43,746 bases of DNA from contig JAHECT010000003.1 of the NCBI GenBank assembly GCA_024641605.1, positions 1 to 43,746 of the forward strand, written 5' to 3'. The translations under genes and the position numbers were made by a program. Below the pieces are notes generated by a model. That model was given only the letters and a program-made list of their open reading frames with translations. It had not been told where the DNA came from and ran no database searches. Below are positions 8,576 to 16,000 of this stretch, piece after piece. Origin of the DNA: Micrococcales bacterium (GTDB lineage Bacteria; Actinomycetota; Actinomycetes; S36-B12; CAIYMF01). Position 1 is the stretch's first letter. Each line of letters begins with the position of its first letter.

Positions 8576-9367
8576 TCAGCCGTGGGCGCGAGTGCGGTCC
8601 CACCATAGGGTGGCGACGCGCCGGGGGCCCGGCGGTGGCGCGGCGGCGAGGTAGGCGGCGACCTCCGCCTCTCGGTCGGCGGGCAGGCAGAGCCTGATCC
8701 GGGTGAAGCGGGCCTGCTGCTCGGGGCTCACGTCCGCTCGGGGCTGGTCGTCCTCCCACACCTCCATGCGCGCGTCGAGGCCGACCTCGCGGGCCAGATC
8801 GAGGGCGTCCTGGGCGGTGGGGGAGGTCGGTCGCTCCAGGCCCCAGAAGTGCTGCCACAAGGGGTTCATGGAGGACAGCGGGTGTGTCCACGGCAGTTCG
8901 AGGACGACCCGGCGCCGCGCGTGCTCGTCCAGCGCCAGGAGGAAGGCTCCGAGCTCCGCGACGTTGTACGCCACGTGGTGGCAGACGACCACGTCGGCGC
9001 CGGGCGTGCGAGGTGCGGCCCCGGGCCAGTCGCCGAGCACCTCCTCGTGCGCGACGCCCAGCGATTCGGCACCCTCGGCGAAGGCCACGAGCATCTCCTG
9101 CTGCTGGTCGACGCCGACGACGTGACCGGCCGGCGGCACGAGCGCCAGTGCCGCCCGCCCGCCCCCGGAGCCGACGTCGAGGACGGTGCCGCCCTCGGGC
9201 ACCGCGCCGCGGGCGCGTCGGTGGGAGGGCGAGTCGCGGACCGGCAGCGTCACGGTGAACAGCTCGACGGGATGGATCCACGGCGACTCGGGGGCGGTTC
9301 GCAGGATCTCGTCCGGGATGGCCCACGACGCCAACCCCTCACGCCACCGCTGGGCCGCGTCGCTCAT
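8576..9367 (-). CDS. Class I SAM-dependent methyltransferase
   Basis: 263 residues. Motif I is VLDVGSGGGRAALALV (63-78), followed by the acidic end of strand 2 (VVGVDQQQEML, Asp87) and motif post-II (ADVVVCHHVAYNV), all standard for SAM binding. The C-terminal half carries a WxHFWGLERPT stretch and shows no nucleic-acid-binding domain, so a small-molecule acceptor is more likely. It is the first gene of a pair with the alpha/beta hydrolase. The start ATG has no ribosome binding site but a TAGCGT hexamer six nt upstream, consistent with a leaderless message. Confidence 0.85.
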   Translation of the reverse strand: MSDAAQRWREGLASWAIPDEILRTAPESPWIHPVELFTVTLPVRDSPSHRRARGAVPEGGTVLDVGSGGGRAALALVPPAGHVVGVDQQQEMLVAFAEGAESLGVAHEEVLGDWPGAAPRTPGADVVVCHHVAYNVAELGAFLLALDEHARRRVVLELPWTHPLSSMNPLWQHFWGLERPTSPTAQDALDLAREVGLDARMEVWEDDQPRADVSPEQQARFTRIRLCLPADREAEVAAYLAAAPPPGPRRVATLWWDRTRAHG

Positions 9368-9373
9368 GGCGGC

Positions 9374-9379
9374 ACGCTA
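9374..9379 (-). promoter_or_regulatory. -10 element, leaderless type, methyltransferase gene
   Basis: TAGCGT on the minus strand, ending 6 nt before the ATG at 9367. Confidence 0.5.
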
Positions 9380-9420
9380 TCCCCGGGCCGTGCGGCGCAG
9401 CGTGCGTCGCCGGAGGTCTC

Positions 9421-10299
9421 TCATGCCCGGATCGGTGAGCCGGCGCGGCGCGCCCCGGTGCCGGGGCTCTGCTCCACGCCGAGGTAGGTGCGCGGACCGT
9501 CGCCGGGCTGCGGGTCCGCGTCCGGCCCGAACACGTGGTCGAACATCGCATTGGCTCCGGGCCACCCCAGCACCGACGCCAGGCTGCGCGAGGCGGGCGA
9601 GTGGTAATCCAGTCCCTTGTACGCCCGCGTCATGAGAGCCACGCGCCGCGCCTCGACGTGGTCGCGATGCTCGGGGGCCGTGGGCTCGGCGCGCTCCCAC
9701 AGCTCGGTGAACAGCCGCGTGAGCGCCTCGACGTAGGCGACCGCGGGCTCCAGGGCCTCGCCGCGGAGGTTCGTGAGCACGGCCAGACGTGAGCCGAGCT
9801 GATTGGTGAAGTACGCGTCCGGCGCCGGCGAGGGTGCGAGGAGGTAGGGGCTGAGCACCGGCCAGTGCTCGGCCACGAGCGCGGTGTGCTCCGCGTACCA
9901 GACGCCGTAGTACTCGCGGTGGAACGCGACGTCGGCGATCGGGATCAGGTCTGCGCCGAGGATGATCGTGGCGTCCATCTCGAAGACGACGGTCGTGAGC
10001 GCCGGGAAGTCGAAGCCTTCGCCCGGCCACGCGTGGACGAGGTGCTCGTTGAGGATGCCCCGTCGCTGGAAGCGGTAGGCGGTCGTGCGCGCCAGCTTGG
10101 GTCCGGTGAACGTGCGCAGCCGCACTGCCCCGGGCATCGAGTCAGGACCACGGTCGCCCGCCTCGAGGGTGTGGTCGTCGATCAGGGGGTCGACCGGCAG
10201 CGCCTCGAGCGGGATCCGCTCCGCGAGGATCGCCAGCTGGCGGCTCGTGAGCCCGAGCCGGTCGATCGGATCGGAGATGGCACGGGCGAGGTAGGACAT
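9421..10299 (-). CDS. Protein resembling red chlorophyll catabolite reductase / ferredoxin-dependent bilin reductases
   Basis: 292-residue cytoplasmic protein without signal or membrane segments. From remembered family patterns I see similarity to the FDBR/RCCR fold: GFDFPALTTVVFEM (95-108), then TIILGADLIPIADVAFHREYYGVWYAEH (111-138), which parallels the RCCR pattern of an aliphatic strand, D-L-P, D-A-H and Y-Y-E. WPVLSPYL (146-153) follows, and a late segment near 219-258 (ALMTRAYKGLDYHSP ... FDHVFG) parallels the C-terminal bilin-reductase helix. The position of the PcyA catalytic Asp105 appears to be Val104, so chemistry may differ. The upstream in-frame ATG at 10419 was rejected because it would cover a terminator hairpin; the ATG at 10299 has GGAGGGA just upstream. 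Function is a hypothesis. Confidence 0.5.
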   Translation of the reverse strand: MSYLARAISDPIDRLGLTSRQLAILAERIPLEALPVDPLIDDHTLEAGDRGPDSMPGAVRLRTFTGPKLARTTAYRFQRRGILNEHLVHAWPGEGFDFPALTTVVFEMDATIILGADLIPIADVAFHREYYGVWYAEHTALVAEHWPVLSPYLLAPSPAPDAYFTNQLGSRLAVLTNLRGEALEPAVAYVEALTRLFTELWERAEPTAPEHRDHVEARRVALMTRAYKGLDYHSPASRSLASVLGWPGANAMFDHVFGPDADPQPGDGPRTYLGVEQSPGTGARRAGSPIRA

Positions 10300-10345
10300 G
10301 TGCTCCCTCCGTCTCGTCGTCGGTCCGCCGCGGGCGGTTGGTGGC

Positions 10346-10351
10346 ACGCTA
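10346..10351 (-). promoter_or_regulatory. Candidate -10 element of the bilin-reductase-like gene
   Basis: TAGCGT on the minus strand, giving a leader of about 40 nt that includes the GGAGGGA ribosome binding site. It starts just past the SQR-operon terminator. Confidence 0.45.
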
Positions 10352-10361
10352 GCGGCCCGGA

Positions 10362-10404
10362 CGCCCGGGCGGTCCCCCTCTGGGCAAGGGGGACCGCCCG
10401 GGCG
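10362..10404 (-). terminator. Perfect 18-bp hairpin ending the SQR-like operon
   Basis: Arms 10362-10379 and 10387-10404 are exact reverse complements, with the 7-nt loop CTGGGCA. The hairpin begins 11 nt after the stop of the 63-residue gene (minus strand) and is followed by the promoter of the next gene, so it separates two transcription units. There is no U-tract. Confidence 0.75.
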
Positions 10405-10415
10405 CGCGTCGCGAC

Positions 10416-10607
10416 TCACCCGTGGGACTTGAGCACCATCCGCATCATCCGCAGGCTCACCGCGCCGAAGCGCACGGCCTGGTACGGCAGGTTGGTGCGC
10501 AGGCGCACGGTGCGCTGCGTCGGCATCGGCGCCGTCGACGCCAGCTCGGGCGGAAGGTCGGTCACCCCGGTCCCCTCGGGGGGAGCGGTGGCCTTGTTCT
10601 CCGTCAT
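10416..10607 (-). CDS. Small conserved-looking partner protein of the SQR-like flavoprotein, 63 aa
   Basis: 63 residues with an acidic, Pro/Thr-rich N-terminal half and a basic, hydrophobic C-terminal half (NLPYQAVRFGAVSLRMMRMV) that could form an amphipathic helix at the membrane surface. The ATG is 8 nt after the flavoprotein stop, so it is translated from the same mRNA, and the strong hairpin follows directly. I do not recognise the family. A role in docking or assembling the flavoprotein at the membrane is an inference from position only. Confidence 0.6.
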   Translation of the reverse strand: MTENKATAPPEGTGVTDLPPELASTAPMPTQRTVRLRTNLPYQAVRFGAVSLRMMRMVLKSHG

Positions 10608-10615
10608 CGTGGGTC

Positions 10616-12076
10616 TCACTCCGGGATGTAGGACCAACCAGGGTTGGCCTTGGCCTTGTAGATGAACATGTGGTGGAGCAGGTGCTTCATCCAGTGCCCG
10701 GCGAGGCCGATCTCGCCGGAGGTCTGCGTGAGGCTGCGGCCGTAGCCGGGGTACCTGTCGTAGTCGGGCACGACCGGGTACATCGTCATGGACGCCGCGG
10801 TGCCCTTGGTGAGTCCGGCACCGGCGCTGGCGACGCAGGCGGCTCCCATCTCGGCCATGGAAGCCCGGTGGGTGGGGGTGCGCGCACCCCTGTCGATCAT
10901 GTCGACGATGCTCTCCGCGACCGCCCGTCCCATGAGTCCCGACGGCATGCCAGTCCGCGGGGGTGCCGGGGAGATCACAGTGCCGGTGGGGCTCTTGCGG
11001 GGCACCGAGATCGGGTGCGGTGGCGCGAAGGCGATCCCCACGCCGAAGACGTTCGGGTAGAGCGGGCTGACGTACGTGCTCGGCCAGTCCGACGCCTTCC
11101 ACTCCTCCACCGGCTTCGGGGTGTAGTCGGCGTCGACCTTGAGGAACCCGTTGGGTGCGAAGACCTGGTCGGTGATGTCGGAGCCGTCACGCGCGACGGC
11201 CTGCAGGTCCTGACCGCGGAAGGGAGGGAGGAGCATCGCGAAGTCGAACGTGAGCTCGGCCTCGGTGCCGTCGAGCGTCTCGTAGAAGAGCCTGCCCTCC
11301 TCGATCCGCTGGACGTGCGCCCGAAGGATCGACCGCACGCCGCGCTCGCGGAACAGGGACTCGGTCCACAACTGGCTGGTGGTCACGAACCCGTTCTGCG
11401 CGAACGACATGCCCCCCACGCCGAAGTCGCCGAGCTCGTACTCGTTCGAGAGGTAGACGATCTCGGCCAGGTCGCGCACGCCGGCCTCGCGCAGCTCGTG
11501 CTCGACGTTGAAGGTGTACTCGAACGCCGCACCCTCGCAGGTGCACGTGCCGTGACCCACCCCGATCACGAGGCGCTGGCGTTCCCCTCGCCTGAGCCGG
11601 TCGATGATCTCGTCGAGCTTGCGAGCGGCCTGCTCGGCGTGCCCGTAGGTGCAGACGGAGACCGTATGGCCGCCGTCCGGGCCGAGCCCGGGGGTGGCGC
11701 CGAAGTTGAGCTTCGGCCCGGTCGCATTGATGAGGTAGTCGTATTCGATGCTCTCGCTCTCGCCCTGGCGTCCCGAGGAGGTGTGCACCACGTCGACGCT
11801 CGGACGCGCCGAGGTCTCGCTCCCCTCGGGGCGGATCGCTACCGCCTTCGCCTGGCGGAACACGATCCCCTTCTTGCGGTAGACCGGCGCGAGCTCGAAG
11901 GTCACCTGCTCGGAGTCCATCCTGCCGACGCCCACCCAGATGTTGGAGGGGATCCAGTTCCAGGTGGAGTTCGGCGAGACGACCACGACCTCGTGCTGCT
12001 TGCCGAGCTTGCGGCGCAGGTGCAGGGCCGCGGTGTGACCGGAGATCCCGGCCCCGAGTACGACGACGCGTGCCAT
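10616..12076 (-). CDS. FAD-dependent oxidoreductase, sulfide:quinone oxidoreductase-like
   Basis: 486-residue flavoprotein. The N-terminal Rossmann motif VVVLGAGISGHTAALHL (4-20) binds FAD, LINATG (115-120) is the second FAD signature, and a second nucleotide-type segment is IGVGHGTCTCEGAAFEY (171-187). Cysteines occur at 142, 178, 180 and 414, a spacing reminiscent of SQR redox cysteines. The C-terminal GMPSGLMGRAVAESIVD matches the SQR-type end, and the final region (HWMKHLLHHMFIYK) is amphipathic, as in monotopic membrane enzymes. It probably oxidises sulfide or a related thiol and passes electrons to quinone. Start at 12076 was chosen over an ORF extension to 12178 because the extension would cover the promoter and operator; GAGGAG lies about 10 nt upstream. 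Confidence 0.75.
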   Translation of the reverse strand: MARVVVLGAGISGHTAALHLRRKLGKQHEVVVVSPNSTWNWIPSNIWVGVGRMDSEQVTFELAPVYRKKGIVFRQAKAVAIRPEGSETSARPSVDVVHTSSGRQGESESIEYDYLINATGPKLNFGATPGLGPDGGHTVSVCTYGHAEQAARKLDEIIDRLRRGERQRLVIGVGHGTCTCEGAAFEYTFNVEHELREAGVRDLAEIVYLSNEYELGDFGVGGMSFAQNGFVTTSQLWTESLFRERGVRSILRAHVQRIEEGRLFYETLDGTEAELTFDFAMLLPPFRGQDLQAVARDGSDITDQVFAPNGFLKVDADYTPKPVEEWKASDWPSTYVSPLYPNVFGVGIAFAPPHPISVPRKSPTGTVISPAPPRTGMPSGLMGRAVAESIVDMIDRGARTPTHRASMAEMGAACVASAGAGLTKGTAASMTMYPVVPDYDRYPGYGRSLTQTSGEIGLAGHWMKHLLHHMFIYKAKANPGWSYIPE

Positions 12077-12128
12077 CCGGCTGGCTCCTCGCGACGGGGC
12101 GCCCCAGTGCCGCCCGACTGTCTCCACA

Positions 12129-12144
12129 GTACCCCCAGGGGTAT
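12129..12144 (-). promoter_or_regulatory. CsoR/CstR-type operator in the SQR-like promoter
   Basis: TACCCC (12130-12135) and GGGGTA (12138-12143) form a perfect inverted repeat around CA, inside GTACCCCCAGGGGTAT. CsoR, RcnR and CstR repressors bind such TAC-C-run/G-run-GTA palindromes, and CstR uses them to control persulfide-responsive operons that often include SQR. A minus-strand TACTGT, a possible -10, overlaps the operator edge, so binding would block transcription. No CsoR-family gene lies in the window. Confidence 0.6.
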
Positions 12145-12209
12145 ATGCGTCGCCGGGTTTCGAGCGATCCCGCGCCACCGGCGGGTCCGAGCGCCCGGCG
12201 GTCGTCGCG

Positions 12210-12692
12210 TCAGGTCGTGACGGCGGCGGCGAGCCACGCGCCCGTCGCGAGGACGGCGGCGGCCAGGGAGATGAGGACGGAGAGCCCGGCCCCCTTCATG
12301 GCCGCCACGGTGGAGGGCCAGGCGGCAGCGTGGTCGGGCAGGCGTACCCGCTCGGCGAGGTAGACACCCAGGACGAAGCCCAGGGGGAGGCCGACCACCG
12401 GGAGCACGAGAAGTCCCACGAGGCCGAGCAGACCCCCGGCCAGCAGGGTGCGGCCCGGGATGCCCGCCTCGCTCATCCGTCGGCCGGGGACGAGATAGGT
12501 GAGGACCTGGCCGAGCCCCAGGATGGCGACCCCCACCAGCGCGACGGCCCAGGCCAGCCAGGTGCCCTCCACCAGCGCCCACACGAGCAGGGCCGCGCCC
12601 ACGAGGAGGGCGCCGGGGAGGATCGGCACGATCGTGCCGACGATGCCGGTCACGCAGACGACGAGGACGACGAGCTCTCCCCAGGCCGGCAC
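12210..12692 (-). CDS. DUF456 family membrane protein
   Basis: 160-residue membrane protein with about four hydrophobic segments (roughly 7-50, 48-66, 83-112 and 130-158). The GTIVPILPGALLV motif near the N-terminus, a glycine-rich pattern (GVAILGLGQVLTYLVPGRRM) and the PVVGLPLGFVLGVYLAE signature are typical of DUF456. Function is unknown. It is transcribed alone: the GTG start has no ribosome binding site but a TAGGCT hexamer six nt upstream, and the next minus-strand gene starts 133 nt beyond its stop. Confidence 0.85.
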   Translation of the reverse strand: MPAWGELVVLVVCVTGIVGTIVPILPGALLVGAALLVWALVEGTWLAWAVALVGVAILGLGQVLTYLVPGRRMSEAGIPGRTLLAGGLLGLVGLLVLPVVGLPLGFVLGVYLAERVRLPDHAAAWPSTVAAMKGAGLSVLISLAAAVLATGAWLAAAVTT

Positions 12693-13002
12693 CCGCTCAG
12701 CCTAGGCCCGCCCATGCGGGTCTCACGGAGCGTGACCGGACCGCGACGGACGACCGAGTGGCCATCAACCGTTCGGATGATCTCCCTATCCGGATGTCAC
12801 CCGGCTGGCGCAGTATTGATCACTGAGGGTTCCGACCTCCCTGTCGCCTGCCCACTCTGGGGGTGGGTCCGACGCTGGTGTCGGCCCTCGAGCAAGGCGA
12901 GGAAGCGACGATCCGCGACCGTATCCACGGTCACCGAGCCCCCGACGGGGGGCGACGGTCGCGGGGAGCGAGTGGTGAGACCGACCTCGTGGTTGGGAGA
13001 CC
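12693..13002 (+). other. 310-bp intergenic region with structured leader of the surface protein gene
   Basis: No gene is seen here. A CAGTAT hexamer at 12811-12816 is a possible -10, which would give a leader of about 180 nt. Within it, consecutive perfect stems can be drawn: CCCAC/GTGGG (12851-12855 with 12863-12867), CCGAC/GTCGG (12869-12873 with 12880-12884), CCTCG/CGAGG (12886-12890 with 12898-12902), and an outer CGCGACCGT/ACGGTCGCG (12914-12922 with 12955-12963) enclosing GCCCCC-GACG-GGGGGC (12938-12953). I could not match it to a known riboswitch class. Confidence 0.45.
12699..12704 (-). promoter_or_regulatory. -10 element, leaderless type, DUF456 gene
   Basis: TAGGCT on the minus strand, ending 6 nt before the GTG at 12692. 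Confidence 0.5.
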
Positions 13003-16000
13003 ATGATGGCGGCCACGACCACCACGATGCTTACGGGCAAGCGCATGCCGCGCTGGCTCGCCGGAGCCACCGCAGGCGCACTCGTCCTGCTGGGCGCCCC
13101 CGCTATCGGACTCGCGCCGGCTTCCGCCGCGACGATCGGCGGCTTCGAGATCGACGGCAACTTCGCCGTCACCACCTCGGGTAACGAGGACTGGGCGTCA
13201 CTGACCTCGGTGGGTTCGCTGCCCGACGCGAACGGGCGCACCTTCCGCACCGTGGCGACCGTGCTGGACAACACGGTCGGCGGCCAGGACGACACGCTCC
13301 TGGGTGCCAACGACAAGGAGAACAGTCCGCCGTGGACGCAGCAGACGTCCGGCAACGTCGCGGGCAAGTCCGACTTCGGCCGCATGGGGGCCTACACCTT
13401 CATCAAGGACGACCACGTCTTCCTCAACCTGGGCTTCGACCGCGGCTCGAACTCCGGTGGCAACGCGACGGCGGGCTACTGGTTCGAGCTCAACCAGATC
13501 AAGCAGGCGGGTCAGAACCCCAACCCGATCCGCTCCAACGGTGACGTCAGGTTCCTGATCCAGGACCAGGGCTCGGGCATCTTCTCCGCTCCGTCCTTCT
13601 ACAAGTGGACCAACGGAGCGTGGGCCCTCGGCGCCCCGCCGAACCCGGTGTACGACGTGAAGTCGAACGCGGGCGTCAGCGTCAGCGGGATGCCCTCGTG
13701 GTGGCTCCCGACGCCCAACGTGTCCAACGGGTCGATCACCCCGGAGGGCTTCGTCGAGGCTTCGATCGACCTCACCTCCTTCGGCGCCGTCCTGGGCTGC
13801 CCGTCCTCCGGCTTCGCCGCGCTGAACTCGCGCTCGACCACCGGCAACACCGACAACAACCTGCAGGACTACGTCGAGGCGATCGGCATCACCATCCCGT
13901 CCGAGTGCGCCAAGCTCGACATCTACAAGTACGACACCGACGGCATGCGGCTGCCGGGGGCGACGTTCGAGGTCACGCCCAACCCGATCCCCGGTGCTCA
14001 GGACCCGAAGCTGCTCTCCGTGACCGACGGCGGCGCCAACGACTCCGACGGCACCGCGAACGGCGTCATCTCCATCGCATCCGCCAAGCCCGGGACCTAC
14101 ACGGTCACCGAGCTGACCGCACCGGCCGGCTACATCAAGGTCCTCCAGCCGCAGCAGGTGACGCTGACGAAGTACGGGTCCTCCCGGGTGAACTTCACCA
14201 ACCCGTTGGGTGCCATCCGCTGGCTCAAGACCTACGGCGACGGCGAGACGCCGGCCACGGGCGCCACCTTCTCCGTGGCGCGGACGTCCGGCCCGGGCAC
14301 GTTCTCGACCATCACCGGGTACTCGCAGCCGTTCACCGTCGTGGACAACGGCACGAAGGACGAGGACCCCACCCTCGGCGAGATCGAGGTCAGCGGTCTC
14401 CCCGTCGGCGCGTACTCGATCACCGAGACGACCCCACCCGTCGGCTACGGCAAGGACTCCGGCACGGCCACCGTGACCATCCCGGCCACCGCGGCCACGC
14501 TGGCAGCGGCGCTCGAGCCGCACCAGGCCGGCTACACCTTCGCCAATCCGCGGTTGAAGGGCGCGCTCACGGTCGAGAAGCTCGGCCAGCCGGGCGACGT
14601 CCCGGTCGCCGGGGCGACGTTCGCGCTCTGGAAGGTGGTCGGCCAGCCCGACATCTCCTCGACTGAGACCGACGACGTCCGCCTGACCGCCGTGGAGCCG
14701 ATCACCACCGGTGCGGATGGTCGGGCCACCGTGACCGGCCTGTCCTGGGGACGTTCGTACTACTTCGAGGAGCTCACGGCGCCGTCGCCGTGGAACCTCC
14801 CCGACTACCCCTACACCGATGTCGAGGCGCTGACCGCGCAGGACGCCACGGACAAGGTCGTCACGGTTCTCTCCATCGACGACCCGCGCAGCGCCATCGT
14901 CACGTCGGCCACCCCGGTCGTGAAGCTGCCGGGTGCGCCGATCAAGGACCAGGCGACGCTCACCGGTGTCCGCGCTGACGCCGGCGGCACCATCACCTTC
15001 ACGCTCTACGGCCCGTACGCCGCGAACGCGACCCCGACGTGCAACGCCGAGGACGCGCTCGTGCTCGACGAGGTGACGGTGAACGGTCCGGGCCAGTACG
15101 ACTCGCCCGAGGTCACCCCGACCGAGGCCGGTCGCTACTTCTGGATCGCCAGCTACTCCGGCGACCAGGCCACCAACACCTGGGCCGTGTCCGGCCAGTG
15201 CGGTGACGCCAACGAGACCACCCTGGTCGAGAAGGCGACGCCGGGCATCTCCACCACGGCCGGCGGCAAGAACCTGGTCCAGGGCGAGAGCTACCTGCCC
15301 GAGGCGAAGATCTACGACGTCGCCACGGTGTCGGGTCTCACCTACAACGCCACCGGCACGGTGACCTTCAAGGTCTTCGCGCCGGGCGACGCCACCTGCT
15401 CCGCGGCTCCTCTCGCGACCTACCCCGTCGCCCTCACGACGCCCGTCCTCGGGCAGAGCGGCTACGCCTCGGTCGTCACCTCGCCGGACTACACCGCCAC
15501 GGTGGCCGGCACCTACCGGTGGACCGCGGCCTACAGCGGCGACGCCAACAACGTCGAGGACACCGAGCCGTGCAACTCGCCCAACGAGAGCTGGGTCGTG
15601 AACAAGGCCCCGACCTCGATCACCACCGATACCCGCACGGCGCAGGGTCAGGACACCAAGCTTCCCGGCACGTCCCTCGTGGACACCGCGACGCTGACCG
15701 GCCTGACCGCCAACGCGGGCGGCTCGGTGACCTTCAAGCTCTACGACGCGACCTGCACCACGGCCCTCTGGACCAGTGACCCGCAGCCCGTCGTCGGCCC
15801 GCACCCCGGCGGCTCCGCCACCGTCACCTCCCCGGCCTACACCGGCACGCTCGACGCCGGGACGTACGCCTGGAAGGCGACCTACAGCGGTGACGCCAAC
15901 AACGAGACCTCCACGCACCCGTGCGGGTCCACCACCGGCGGCAACTACGAGATCCACGTGATCCAGAAGGCCGACCCGTCCATCTCGACCACCGCGACCG

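Noticed and set aside
7722-9326. A single 534-residue protein covering the methyltransferase and hydrolase regions
   Set aside because: The upstream part is out of frame with the methyltransferase, which is clearly the coding frame; the TTG at 8552 with GGAAGGA gives a normal hydrolase length.
10616-12178. Longer N-terminus for the SQR-like flavoprotein (start at 12178)
   Set aside because: The extra 34 residues would be encoded across the palindromic operator and likely promoter; the FAD motif begins right after the ATG at 12076, which has its own ribosome binding site.
12851-13002. ydaO (cyclic di-AMP), cobalamin or guanidine riboswitch in the surface protein leader
   Set aside because: I could not find the conserved single-stranded motifs of these classes; only stems are evident.
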